Source of the DNA: Cucumis sativus
Taxonomy: Eukaryota; Streptophyta; Magnoliopsida; Cucurbitales; Cucurbitaceae
NCBI RefSeq assembly: GCF_000004075.3
Contig: NC_026658.2
Span: 310,001-374,000 of the forward strand
Direction of reading: 5' to 3'
Length of the DNA stretch: 64,000 bases
The notes under the pieces: model-generated
Database searches by the model: none
What the model was told of the DNA's origin: nothing
Seen by the model: only the letters and a program-made list of their open reading frames with translations
In this document: positions 47,280-60,012 of the stretch, piece by piece
Layout of the letters: each line of letters opens with the position of its first letter
How positions within the stretch are numbered: the stretch's first letter is position 1
Translations under genes and position numbers: made by a program

Positions 47280-48767
47280 AGCGAACGGAGAAGGGAAAGA
47301 CAAATTGCAGGGAGAGAAAATGGGTGGGGAAAGTGAGAGTGAAAGCAAAATGTGGTGTGGAAGAGTTTTAAGTGAACCCGTGAATGAAAGAGAGAACTTT
47401 TGATATTATATATATTTGATTTGATTTTGTCTTTTTGCTATCCATCATTTTGTGTTTCGATTTTTATGTGAATAGTGGTAGTGGTGAGAGTGCAGTACTC
47501 CACCCAGCATCATGCATCCTCTTTTTTCCACCCACTCCCTCACTAAATTTCATCATTGTTATCTTTCTTTTTCCTTTTTTTTACTGATATCACCAATCTC
47601 TAGAGACAAATTCCAACAACTATGTTTAGGGTGTGATCAACTTCATACTGTCAATCCTAACTCTCTTTTAACTTTTCTTTATCAATCTCATGCTTACAAG
47701 ATATAGTCTGATTGGAGGTAATGTTATGCTGTCCAACTAAGATATCATTTGATAATTGTTAAAAGGTAAGAACATAATGTTTATGTGGCAAATCTAGAAC
47801 GGAAGAAAAAACTATAATAGAAGAGAGTCTTTTAATATCTTCACCAGCAATATAAGTTAGAAGATCAAAATGCATCTTTATAGGATATAGGAAGCCCTAA
47901 TACAAGAATGAAAATAAACTTAGGGTAAAATAAAATACTAAAATACGATTGAGACTATAAACTATCAACAAAAACCTTTAGTTTCCAGCACTTCTCAAGT
48001 TGATGTATAGATGTCAACGTGACTCAACTTTTTAAATATTTGATATTGACAATATAATCAGTGAAACCGACTTTTAACTTTTTAAGTTGGATGATATGTT
48101 TAAATCACTTAAATTATAACTAATATGGTAAAACAACAAAGAGTATTGCTATTAATTTGTTGTTGACTTTTTGAAATTTGTATGAAATTTTGAAAACTCG
48201 ATATTTTACGCAAATTTAAGGTCTATTTGGATTGAATTATGAAAAAAAATATTTTTCAAGAAACTTGTTTTTGTTTAAACTCATTTTCCTAAAAATTGCT
48301 TAAAATACACTTAAAATTTTATTTCGAGTGGTTTCCAAACATCTTAGTTTTTTTTCAAAATAACTTATTTTTTAAATTAAACACTTGAAAATGTAATCCA
48401 AACACACCATTAGTTGTCACAAAATATATCTGAGCAAGCTTGGAAACAGTGTGATTAGAAAAGATAGTCCACTAATACAGTTAAGTAAAATGATTACAAC
48501 TTTAGTATAACAGTAACAATCGTAAAGCTAACTCAGTGAACACCTAGACTCTCCTAGATATAGACTCTCTATCTTTAAAACTTTGGCTCGTGAGAGACTC
48601 CCTCAATAAAGTTTAGTTAATAATTACCATTGACAATAACTATATATTAAAAAAAAATTAAAGGTTATAGACATATGTAATCTTATAATCCAAATAATCT
48701 CCTTTACCTTGCCAACCAAGTAACTAACCAACTTTTAAATAAATAAAAAACATAATGATAATATGAT

Positions 48768-48800
48768 AAAATAAAATAAAATAAAATAAAATAAAATAAA
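48768..48800. repeat. (AAAAT)n microsatellite
   Basis: About six and a half head-to-tail 5-base units within the GEX1 upstream region. Confidence 0.85.
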
Positions 48801-48933
48801 AAGAATTAGGAAAGAAATTGGTGTAAGAAAAGAAAGTGAAGGGAAAAAGGTTGGCGTTGGCGCCTCTTTCTTCCCAAAACGAACCGTTTTCATTTCTTTC
48901 CTTTTGAAGCAATTCACAACTCCTCACCTCACC

Positions 48934-48941
48934 TATAAATA
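48934..48941 (+). promoter_or_regulatory. TATA box of GEX1
   Basis: TATAAATA in a C-rich setting (ctcacctataaatacaaaccc), a typical plant core promoter. It is about 225 bases before the ATG at 49159, which leaves room for a leader of about 190 bases. Confidence 0.65.
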
Positions 48942-49158
48942 CAAACCCCTTTCAAAATCTCCGCCCTCCTTCGTCTTCCTCACATGATCAAATAGCAATT
49001 CAGGTTCTCAATTACCTTTTCACACTTAAATCCTTCACTATTACACACACCTTTTTTCCCTTTTTAATTCTTCTTTTCCTTTTTTATGGCATTAGAGTGA
49101 TTTTGTTTCTCTGGGTTTTTTATTTTGGTAGAGGACGAGACGGTAGGTTTTTTTTTCA

Positions 49159-51752
49159 ATGGATCGTATTCTGTTTTTGGTGATTTTGTTGTTTGCGTTG
49201 CCCAATTGTGAATCCTGGAACTGGTTTTCCTCTTCTTCCTCTTCGGCCTCTTCTTTTAACCGTGTTGAAGGTGGAAGTGGTGCGGAATTCGCAATTGAGG
49301 GTTTTGATGATCAAAAAGGGGTGAGGAGAATTGAGAATGCTAAGAACAAATTGACTGTGTCTAATTCTTGCTGGGAAAGTGCTTATAGGCATCTCTTTGC
49401 GGGTTGTTCCGAGATTTTTGCTGCGGATGAGAAACGGTCCAGATTCGCTTGGCATCTTAGTGATTGCTTTCAGAAGGACTCTGGCAGGCCTTCTTTTCCT
49501 AATTGTGATGCGAAATCGCCCATGGCCAAATGTCTCAAGTACTTGAATGAACATGAGCATCGGATTTATCTTGAGTTCTACCTTGAAACTAACTCTATTT
49601 GTCATCAACTTCAGTGAGTATCATAATTCCTACCTTATTGGCTACATTACAAATTGTTTTTGTTTAGTTTTTATAGTTTTAATTTGGTTCTAGTTTGGTC
49701 TTTGTATTTTAAAGATTTTTTACTTGATCCTTATGACTGGACTTTATTAAACTAAGATGTCGATAGACTATTTAGGAACCAGGTTGAAATTTTTAAGACC
49801 AAGTAGAGCAAATTGAAATTAAACAAGAACCATAAGGATCGAAGAATTGTAACTTTTTAAAAGCATGGGGGTGAAATTTAAATTAAGTTCAAACGATAGG
49901 GCATTTGATCCTTTCTTGTTTTTTAAACATCATATCCAATTGATTGTGGTCTTTGTTTCCAGGGCCAATGCTTTCAAGCTTGACACAGAGAGGTTAGTGA
50001 ATGAACTGAAGAGATCTTCGGAAGCTGCAGAAGGCAAGTTAGAATCCATCGAGGAAAAATCGGAAACTCTGCTGCAAAGTTCATATGAAATTTCTGATTC
50101 CTTGAACTCTACTGGGACGCAAATACAAAAAATGGCTCAAACATCAAGGAAACTAGAAGACCACATGGGCATTGTTCTAAAGCACTCTGAAGCAGTTTAT
50201 GAGCAATCCAAGAAGATAGAGACATCCCAGTTGGAACTCCAAGAAGGTCAGTTAAAACTGAGAAAAACTTTAGAGGAAGGGATGGAAATGCTTCAGGATT
50301 CTTACACCGATCTTGGCCAAGAGATGGATAATTTACGAGTAGAAACCATCGAGATCGAAAAGGAGATAACCAAAGTGGGAGATTCAATGTCTTTGAAGAT
50401 GAAGTACCTCCAGAGCACAGCAGATGATATTGGGAATATGGCTGGGCTTTCATTGGACAAACAACAAGAACTTCTAGATGCTCAGTCCACAGCACTTAAT
50501 GGTCTTCATTCTTTAAGCAAAGTTCAATCGGAAGCGCTAGAGGAAAGCAGGTATATTAAATTAGGATTCAGACCAAGCCAGACCTAACTAAAATTTCTCT
50601 AACATGCTTCACGACTTGTAGGAATAAGCTGCAACAGTTGGCTGAATATGGCCACAAACAACAGGAGGAGCTTCTCCAGCGACAAGGACAACTCCAACAA
50701 CTTCATGATCGATTGATGGACAATTCAAAATCAATCTTGGAAGCTCAGGTAAGCTTCTAGCTGTTAAAGTACTAATGAAAAGATTAAAGTTACGGTAACC
50801 CATCCACTGAAGTTTTCGGATTTAGTGGTGTTAGGCCAACTTTGTATTTGTTGTACTTCATCATAAAAAGAAAAGTAAAATTATATTATCAATCACTATG
50901 AACTTAAAACCTTATGTGAACCAGTTTGATTATGATTCATTTAATCTTTTAGTCTGAATCTGTTTCTTACATTTTTCGCTCTGTTGTGACAGCAAATATT
51001 TGAATCAAAGCAAGCAAGCATGTTCGTTGCATTAGAGAAGCTCTTCACCTTGCACAATGCAATGTTGCTCGAATCTCGGCTAATCAAAGTCTTTTTCGTT
51101 TACTTCACAACAATTTTCATCATCTACATGTTCAGTAGCACTAAGCAAACTTACACCGTTCGGCCTTGGCTATATATCGGTAACACAACTGTCTATTAAA
51201 AAAAAATCTCACTTAGCCAAAATCAAATAAATCACTGATTAAATAAAGTTTCTCATTATTTCCAGAGCTATGTGTTACATTCTTTATAGAAGTAGCAATA
51301 CTTCGGTTCGAGATGTTCAACATGGAAGAGAAAACATGGATCGTAAACTTATTGCGGACAGTGTTCTTACTTGTTGCTTCTCTTCAGCTTCTATACGCAG
51401 TTTGCACATACAGGTAAAACCATCACAGAACTTCAAAATGAAACCTCAGCTAATAAATGATAAACCAATTCAACTCAAAATGCTTTTGGAAAATTGCAGA
51501 GACTATGATGTTCTAAACCATCACATGCTATTAATGTTAATGGAAAGAATCAACGGAATGCAGACACAAAATAAGTTATCTTGGGACGACAGTGATAGTG
51601 AGGTGGATTGGACATCATGGATTGACACTGAGTTATCTGAAGATGTTGAAGATCCTGACTTCGTTCTTCCAGAAGAAGTGGGAGAGAATTCAATCACAAC
51701 TGCTTCAACTTCAAGAAGGTACAATCTTCGACATCGACCCATTGTTAAGTAG
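49159..51752 (+). CDS. GEX1: GEX1, gamete-expressed nuclear-fusion (KAR5-type) membrane protein
   Basis: Six exons: 49159-49613, 49963-50550, 50622-50748, 50993-51179, 51266-51413, 51500-51752, giving 586 codons and 585 residues (Arabidopsis GEX1 is about 590). A signal peptide (MDRILFLVILLFALPNC) leads to a cysteine-rich domain (CWESAYRHLFAGC, CFQKDSGRPSFPNC, MAKCLKYLNEHEHRIY), the hallmark shared with yeast Kar5 and fish Brambleberry. A long coiled coil (about 160-400) follows. Membrane spans lie near 422-440 and in the segment 453-505 (FFIEVAIL, VFLLVASLQLLYAV). The acidic tail ends in RYNLRHRPIVK, a basic motif seen in nuclear-envelope proteins. The family acts in nuclear-membrane fusion in gametes and early embryo. 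All joins keep frame. The donor of exon 1 lies inside the triplet before an apparent TGA, so an unspliced reading stops there. Confidence 0.94.
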
Positions 51753-52669
51753 TTTATCTTTTTATAACTAAGTTATGGCTGTACCTAAATATTTAAAGCT
51801 TTACTTTGTAAGTTAAAATTATAGTCTCTCTCTTTTGGATACATATAGGAATATTATGGTCTATGTACCATATTTTGTACACAGTACAATGAGAAAGAGT
51901 AATGATTGTAAAGAGTTCCATCAATAGGGAAATGTTTGGTTCTGTTTTTTTGGTCTGATTTCTTGTCATGAGCAAACCAAAGTTGAAAGTTTAGGATTCT
52001 ATTAGATAAATTTCAATTTATTGAAATATTTAAGGATAAAAAGGAGAATTAAAAAGTCTCCACTTCCAATAAAAATCATTAGACATAAATTTTAACTTAA
52101 AAGAACCTATTAGAGACTCATTTTCAAATTCATGAACTTGAAAATTTAGAAACTAATTTTATAATCTAACATTTATTAAAAATTAATGGCTTATCCATCA
52201 AGAAAGCCTTTTAACTCCTAAATCTTTTATAAACTAAAGATTATATCACACAATTTTAGTTAAATATGCTAAATCTAAATAAGAAAACATACTTAGAAAG
52301 TTCAAATGAAGATGTACAAACAAGAGAGAGACCAAATTAATTTTGCATATAAAAGTACTAATAATTTTGTCATTGGGATTATGTTCAAACATTATGAAGA
52401 TAAAAATATTGATTGATTTGTTCAAACAAATTTCAATGAACTAAAAATATAAAAAATACAAACTGTATATTTTCCCCTAAGAATTTGTTATTTTATATTT
52501 GTACTAAAGATTAATGTATGAAAACATAAAGATAAGTTTACAATAATGTTAAAATCTAAATACTTGATAACCCTCCAAACCCAAACATGGCAATACAGCC
52601 TTTTTCAAATTTATTATGTTACAAAGGCAATAACAAGAGAAAAAACAAACAAGAAGATGAGAGTTTTTC
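51753..52669. other. Convergent spacer between GEX1 and RALF
   Basis: About 0.9 kb, very AT-rich, holding the 3' ends of both flanking genes. No gene or recognisable repeat. Confidence 0.55.
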
Positions 52670-53038
52670 TTAGCTTCTGCAACGAGTAATGGCAGTACAA
52701 CCCCGCTGATATGGGTTAGCTTCAGCTCCGGGTTGGCAATTGTAGTAGGACGAACCTCTTCGAGAGCATGGAATGTTGTTTGCCCTCAACGACTTGTAAC
52801 TTATGTAACTTGAAGTGGCTAAGATGCGACGATTGATCTCAGAATCCATTTCAAACTCAATGTGCATCATGCATTCGCTTATTGAACGTCCATGGCATCG
52901 TGCTTCCGTCGAGAGCCAATTGAGACTCCGATCGCTGCTCATGGTCGTGACTACTAAGGAGGAGGACGACGACGAGACGAAGAAGGCTATGGTGAAAATG
53001 AGAATAGATAAGGCAGGTGGAGAAGAGGAGCTGCCCAT
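52670..53038 (-). CDS. RALF-type peptide hormone precursor
   Basis: Single-exon gene for a 122-residue preproprotein. Signal peptide about 1-28 (hydrophobic SILIFTIAFFV). The propeptide contains CHGRSISEC. The site-1 protease motif RRIL lies at 70-73. The mature peptide starts near Ala74 and carries YISY (78-81), the receptor-activating motif. Its four cysteines at 91, 101, 114 and 120 form the two disulfides of the fold, with YYNC and RGC in the usual places. The peptide is secreted, alkalinises the apoplast and is read by FERONIA-type receptor kinases with LLG co-receptors. The overall form is like the RALF22/23/33 class. Start 53038 is the only ATG that leaves a proper signal peptide. All key residues are present. 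Confidence 0.96.
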   Translation of the reverse strand: MGSSSSPPALSILIFTIAFFVSSSSSSLVVTTMSSDRSLNWLSTEARCHGRSISECMMHIEFEMDSEINRRILATSSYISYKSLRANNIPCSRRGSSYYNCQPGAEANPYQRGCTAITRCRS

Positions 53039-54079
53039 GGTTTGCCTTCACTTCTTTCTTATTAGTTTAGTGAATTCTACGTCTACCAAGGGAAAGAGGT
53101 TCCTCTCATTTAAAATGTTTTGATTTCAAGGAAATGGCTTCGGTTTTCATTTTATTAACATATATGCCACAAGCTTTTTTTTATTTTTTATTTTATTTTT
53201 ACAAATTCAAAAAGCATCCTAATTGAAATGAAGAAAGGTGAATTTTTTTAAAATTTGCAACAAGACTCTTATCACAACCTACCAGAGAAAGTGATTTAGT
53301 GGTGGATTAGTTGGTTATGTGGTTGAATTTAGATATATATCAAATTATCTTCTATCTTGGGTTTCAAAAAAATTAAAAGAAAATAAAGTTCCGATAGATC
53401 TAAATTATACTATATTTACAAATTCAATATATTGAACCTAATTGCTACACTTATATTCCCTTCTAGAAAAACATCCATTCCATTCTTGTGATGCATATTT
53501 TCCGAAAAGAGTAGTTGAGGGCATTATTAGAATTATGAAAAAGAATTAAACTTTGATTTCAAATATGAACCTCATTTACGAGGTTGAATTGCAAATTTCA
53601 GTGTCTCTAGAAGTTTGGTTGAAAAGATAATGTGGTTGTTCAAGAAAGCAAAGTTAGCAAAATTCAAGAAAGAGAGAGTGCACCAACTGATTACTTTAAA
53701 CTCAAAATCTATTGCCCCAATGACCCATCTAATCTCTTTGAATCTTTCAAGGCCTTTTAGAGTCAACCACCTAAATCAATTATAGACGAAACAATGAACT
53801 CTAATCCAAAGAAATCAATTGAATTCCCGAAAGGATTATCATCTTCTTTTGGACTTTGAAGAGATGGGAACATGAATTTAAATAGAACAGAAAGGTCTCA
53901 GGTTTGGATCAATCACCCATCCAATCCTCCAAACACATTTATAGTTACAAAAACAACTAGCTAAGACTATGTATTACTAGACTGTTTACTCTTCTGGGTA
54001 TTGCTGTGGAAGTTGAACGGGTAGCAAAAGTGACGCCATTGATAGTTGCCACGGTGTATGTATGTCAATTCTGTTTTTC
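53039..54079. other. Spacer between RALF and LPA1
   Basis: About 1 kb holding the RALF promoter (minus strand) and the LPA1 3' flank. Short frames on both strands look like chance. No repeat recognised. Confidence 0.5.
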
Positions 54080-57000
54080 TCATTTTTCTAGCTTGCTTAG
54101 AAGAGCTTCCATTGGTGGTAATTCTTCAATAATTTTTTGCCAGTCAGGCATCCCCTGCATATCATCACCAAAAATGAGGAAAAAGTTCGCAAGATCCTCA
54201 CGGGTTCTTTTTAACTTCAAAAGAACTTGAACAAGAACATATGTATGTAGAAGAAGGTACTATATTCTAAATCAAAAAGTTGACTGCTAACATGTTTTGG
54301 ATCTCCAAGATGAGACGAAAAGTATACTTATATGTGTTTCCATTAGAATCAAGAAGATAATTTTCTTGGTATGAACTTACTCTCCCAGATCTTCGAACTC
54401 GACCATCCAATCGCAATATTATGTAGACATCCTCACCAGGAGTAACCCCTTCGGATTCCTGCTGGTTTCTTATCCAACTAATTCAGGAAACAAATATAAG
54501 TTATAATCCAGAGTGGAAAATACAATATCATATTCATTCAACCAGATAATTTAATTGTCTCCATGATATTAGCGAGACAACAGAACTTTGGAACATCTAA
54601 TCTATGAATGCATGTTATCCAATAAGAACATCTTTTGTGTTCCATTTCAATGCATAAATGGATGGTTTCTGTTTCGCTATAAACAAAATTACAACTTTTG
54701 AAGGGGGAAAAAAGGTTCAGAGGCATAATTACTAGAGATCTTTCTTCATGTTAGTTCGATATCAATGGATTAGATGATGGACATCAAAGAACACTATATA
54801 AACTAACAAGAAAATTAGATGGCGGGACAAAGCATGCTCCAAGACAGGCATAGACTTACCTTTCCCATTCTGCAGGTGATATAACCTCAGCCCTGAATCG
54901 AATTTCAGCTTTCAACTTCGATTTTGCAGTTATAGACTGAGCTCGTTTCTCAAAATCTTCCTACAAGAGTTCCATGAGAACAAGAGAATTTACCGATTAA
55001 CTTACAAATTTTCTATTGGAACATGAACAAAACAACAGCAAAACTCAAAACATATCCTTGAACAAATGGACAAAATAGAAACAAATTGATCTTACTTACC
55101 CCAATAGATGGCAGAGCAGCAGCAGCAGCGGTGGTTGGAGCACCAAACCCTTTCTTTTCTATTTGGGGTTCCCTACCTTCACCCCATATGACAGGAACTA
55201 AGAGCACACCTCGTCTAAGGAGCTCAGTTCTGAACCTTTCTGCCTTTTGAATGGCTGAAGAAACAGTCTCCTTTTTCCCAGCTAAAATGACCTTACTTGC
55301 AACGTAAATTGATTTTAAGGAATGCAAAAATGTACATAAGGCAATATCATCCAAGAAAAGTAGCTAACTTTGGTTTATTGTAAACATGAAATTCAATGAA
55401 GGAGGGCACACAAAGAGGGTTGTGTGATTAAAGCCAACAAGAAAAGAAAAGAAAATTTTTGTAGAGGAGAGATGTTTTCTTGGGCTAAAATCAGGGATAG
55501 ATGAATATCCAAAATCAAGAAGACACTGAAGACGGAAAAGAGGATACAAAAAACAAACTATTCCAGCAACTCCCACCATGTATATATTTCTACCAACAAA
55601 AACCTTCTGTTCCTCTCTAAACCCGTCTCTTAAAATAGCTTGTACCACTAGCCTTTCATTTGTCTTATGAAAAGCATTATTTACATGACGGATGACCGAC
55701 TCAAAACAATAGAGCACGACTAGGAATATCAGCAAAGTATGTCCAGAGGATTTTATTATTGAACAGATAATAGCAGCCTTAGTGGAAGGTGTAGGGATAT
55801 TGTTACAGAAGCAAGAAGAACCAGCATGAACGATAACTGAAACGTTGATTCCAGCAAAAAGGGTCAAGGGCAAGGCACCATGGTAATGAGTTAGGGGCAA
55901 TGGGACATGAAGGCAAAATGGGCAAATCAAATGAAATAATCAGAAGGGGAAAGAGAGTGAACAACCATAGAATAAGAAAGTTGGACTTGCCATTCATTGA
56001 TGGAGTTGTTAAGGGGTAAGATGAATAATCATACTCACCGGTCTTACAGTATCTCGAAGCTGTACAAGTTCAACAATCCGATTGGTGGAAAGACGTAGAG
56101 GCAACCTCGATAACGTTTCGTTTCTTGATATTTGTGCAAGCTGTTCCTCTTCTTTCTTGTTGTCCCATAAAAATAATGCCACAAAAACAATAATACCTGT
56201 TTAATGCTGATCCGAAATTAGTATTTCAGCTACCTCACCATAGTGAACATGTAACTCTATACTTATATCCTTTAACTGAAACCACAAATTAAGATGTACC
56301 TCCAACATTAACAGCTAAATTTCCAGCAGTTTCCCAAACATCAGGAGCTCCATCACCACCTTGAATAGCACGAAATAACCTGGGTATGTTAAACAGCAAT
56401 GAAATTCCAGCTGCTGCAGATAGTGCCACATAAAAGAACTTCCGAACCCCACGAAAAGGTGCTTGTACTTCACTAATGAGTTTAAGATCTCTTCGAAAAC
56501 CGTATCCTATATCCTCTCCTCCCATCCTAGCCTGGACACCAACATTATTCAGAAAGATAGTCGAATTGGTAATTTCAAATCCATAAATTGAACAGTCATC
56601 TATTAGTGTTAAAATATTATGATACTCGAGGAGGTTATGGAGAAAAAAAGAAGTTGAAGATGACAAGATGAAGAGAGAAGCATTTAGGGACAAACCTCTT
56701 CTTGCAATTCCTTGAATTCAGGAAGAGCTCTGAATGAGGCCAAGTCAGGATCATTCAGAATGGTGCCAAATTTCAGGTTATATTCTCTTAATGCGACACG
56801 CAGACAGTCAGCGGCTTTCTTTCCTTCCCCACTAACTCAAAACATTCAGAAGTTCACAATTCGTCATCCTTACCGAATCAAAATTTTAACTTTTCCAAAA
56901 AAGAAACCCTTTTACACTATAAAAGTAAAAATGAAATCCCCGCCTCAAAATACTAATAATGAAAAATAAATAAACCATGAAAGTCTAAAAGCGATTTAAA

Positions 57001-58980
57001 GGAAGCAGTAAATTAAGTCCATTAACCAGGATCAAAGCAGGATGAGCAATTCAACTATAGGATTCGTTTTCTAATAAAGAAAGAAGCTATGTTAATAAGT
57101 AAAAAATAGAGACCTTTAAGCATACCGATAGGCATGACAGCATGCTTTATTGTACAAAGCAGCTTGAGCCTCCATTGGGTTGGGATCCATATTCAGAGCT
57201 GCTTCAAACTGGACCAAAGCTTCTTTGACCTGAAATATCCATTGCTTTGTGAAATGTACCCACACACTTCTTACAAACTAAATAGGAACAGAATTAGAAA
57301 ACAAATATCAGAAGCCACTGTTTAGCGGAAATAGAACATGACTGTAAACACTGGTCCCCTCAAGCAAATGAATCTTTGGAGATTAAACAAAATTACCAAG
57401 ACAACAAAGTCTTCCGTAAGTGTTTAATAGTACAAGAATTAAGAATCTTGAAGGCTCTGTGATGCATGATAGCATCCATCACATTGCAAGAGTTGAGGAA
57501 AATATAATGACAACTTAGTTATTTGGAAGTTTATGGTGGCATTGTGACGCTAAAATTTATTTGGAATTTGACGCAACTTGCAAATGTTAAAAAACTAATC
57601 CTAAGAGAACATTTCTGCCAAAATCAAAGAAACGAGAAAGGAAGAAAAGAATGACATCAATTTGCAGGGATAAAAAGATAAGTTAAATGACCTAAATTAA
57701 ATTTATTTTTTTTTAAAATCGGCTAGGCCGTCTTTGGATAAGGAATTTAGCAACTTTGATCTTCTAAGATTTCTACTAATTAGAATGAATTTTTCGAACT
57801 CCACTAACTTTAATGGCTTTATGGGTTTTAACTAAAATATCTCAATAAAATTTAGAAGCTTTTGATTTTAGCATAAACAGTCTTTCAATATGCAATGCAC
57901 TCACCCAAAACTAATAATATGGTTCTGACAGCCATTAATACCCTCCAGGCCTTTATTACTTTAATGTTTATGAGGAATTGAGTTTTCATGGGAAAAATGA
58001 AAGAATATACTAGGGGTAGGGCATACAACCCAGCAGAAGAGGTCGAAGCAAAAGCTAGCAAAATGGAAGAGAATCCAATCCAAAAGAATAAGACGTAGCT
58101 GTCAATTACAAAAATCCTAGCAACATAAGCTCAAAAATAAGTATTAAGTCTAACAATATCCCAAACCACCTCCCAGTACTCTCTAGGCCACTATGAAATC
58201 ACATTTGTTGATGAAAAATGAAAAGCATGAGACTCTTCTACTTCCCCCTCTAAACTTTATCACAGTATTTCTCCAAATATTTTCCCTTCTTCTTTCTCCC
58301 CCGCATATCTAATACCAAAAATATCCTCATCTGATCTGCAAAAACCACAAACCCTGATATCTTTGATTCTAACAAACTAAAGTGATGCATTTTTTCCCCT
58401 AATTTATTAGATTTGGATTGATGAATTTGTACTCAGAACCACGGAAGTATTTATATTAGCCCCCGATTGGAAACTTTTGTTAGTTGAGAACCGATGAGAT
58501 TGAATTTTCTATCCAATTGGCGGCTGTACTTAAAGAAATTTACATTATGTCTTTAAACTCTCAATGGGGACTAAATGGACAAAAGCATGAAAGTTCAAGT
58601 AAACTCCATCTTAAAAATTAGTTTATTTTGCGTGGGTTCTTCATTAGCATACAGAGCCAAAGTCCACAAAAAATTCCAAAGAAGTTACCATGGTTTGAAT
58701 TCTAAAATTAAGCAATAACCATTTGAAAAGAGAATGGAATTAAATGAAAGAAGGGAAGAACGCACACCCGTCCTTTAGAGAAGAGCTGGAGACCGAAATT
58801 GACACAGGACTCTGCAGATTGGAGATTAGCTTCTGGGGACTGGGAAGTAGAAGAGCAAGAGAGAATAGAGAGACGGAAAGTTCTTTGAGAAGTGGGTAAC
58901 CGGGGCCTGAGAATGGTGAGTGATTTGGGGTTTGAAAGGGTGGGGAGGTGGTGGAACAGAGGAAGAGTAGCCATAGCCAT
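54080..58980 (-). CDS. LPA1: LOW PSII ACCUMULATION 1 (LPA1), chloroplast
   Basis: Nine exons: complement(58768..58980), (57126..57229), (56696..56831), (56300..56531), (56039..56196), (55100..55291), (54860..54960), (54381..54477), (54080..54154). Total 436 codons, 435 residues. The Ser/Thr-rich, proline-containing N-terminus (about 50 residues) is a plastid transit peptide. TPR-like helices follow (SAESCVNFGLQLFSKGRVKEALVQFEAAL, AALYNKACCHAYRGEGKKAADCLRVAL). Then come DPDLASFRALPEFKELQEEAR, two membrane spans (about FFYVALSAAAGISLLF and IIVFVALFLW), and the conserved C-terminal domain ending RLDGRVRRSGRGMPDW. LPA1 is a thylakoid membrane factor that helps assemble the D1 protein into photosystem II. 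At the exon 7/8 join the codon comes out as Ser where I recall Arg (EWE-S-WIR). That may be a real change or a sign that the join is off by a base or two. Intron 1 is long (about 1.5 kb). Confidence 0.92.
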
Positions 58981-60012
58981 TGGAGAGTTTAGGTCGGGAG
59001 TTTGGAGACCTCACGCTCACATGGCCGAAAACAAAAAATGTAATATCCAATTCCAACACAAAAGGATGAAGAAGAAAGTAAGATGAAGGAATGAACGAAC
59101 GAACCGCGCGTATACCTCACACCTCCACCCATTAACTTAAAAAGTCTCAACTTTTGTATCACTCAAATATCCATTTGTAAATTCGATCCTATTATCAACA
59201 TCGAACTTAAAGGTTTTATATGTATTAGTGTTTAACTTTGATGATCGAAAAAAAATTAAGATCAGAAAGGATTATGATTATATTGCATAGCTTTTTTTGT
59301 TTCCTCTAATCACTTTTCTTTTCTTTGGTCACATTTTAAACTTTCGTATAATAGTGTAGTTAAAATAAAAAAGAAAAATAATCTTCATAATTTAGTTTAA
59401 AATGTAAAACTTATAACATAATAATAGCTTGAATAAGGTAAAAAGACACCCTAAATATCCAATAATTAAATTTTCACCTCACCACCATACATAAACAAAG
59501 GTAGAATACATTTTGATCCTTGAATTGGAAATTTATGTTAATTTGATCCATAAAATTATAAAAAAAAAAGCACATGAAAGGTACATTTAAACACTATGTC
59601 AACATGATAATGATAAAACTGGAAATACAAACTTATGAGCATTGGTGAAACCTTTTATAAACAAAACTATGTTGAAGTCTAGAAACTAAAATTATAATTC
59701 AACATTACCTAAAGGCTAAAACCCAAACGTTCTTCTCTTTTTTCTTCAGCTTTCTTTCCCATCCCTTCTCTGGGAAGATGGAACCAAGTTGCTTATTTTG
59801 ATGTCAGATTTTATTTTAACTGGTTGGACCTTCATATTCTTTTATCAACCATGGGACTGCTCCATTTATAGAAATATCTGCATCCTTTTTTAATTTCTGC
59901 TTCTCAAGATCTAGAACAGTGACTTGAAGATTCTAGCCAAATAATGGTTCATTTAGTTAAACACAACAAAGCATGATCATGGAACAAAATGTATCTCCAA
60001 TCTGTGAACTTC
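58981..60012. other. LPA1 upstream region and AlkB-like 3' flank
   Basis: About 1 kb of AT-rich spacer between two minus-strand genes. The LPA1 promoter must be at its left end, next to 58980. No gene seen. Confidence 0.5.

Larger units (their letters stand above)
47280..49158. other. Divergent intergenic region before GEX1
   Basis: About 1.9 kb between the minus-strand secretory gene and the plus-strand GEX1. It should contain both promoters. It includes an (AAAAT)n microsatellite (about 48768-48800). No gene seen. Confidence 0.55.

Noticed and set aside
52815-53123. 102-residue plus-strand frame
   Set aside because: It is the shadow of the RALF gene on the opposite strand.
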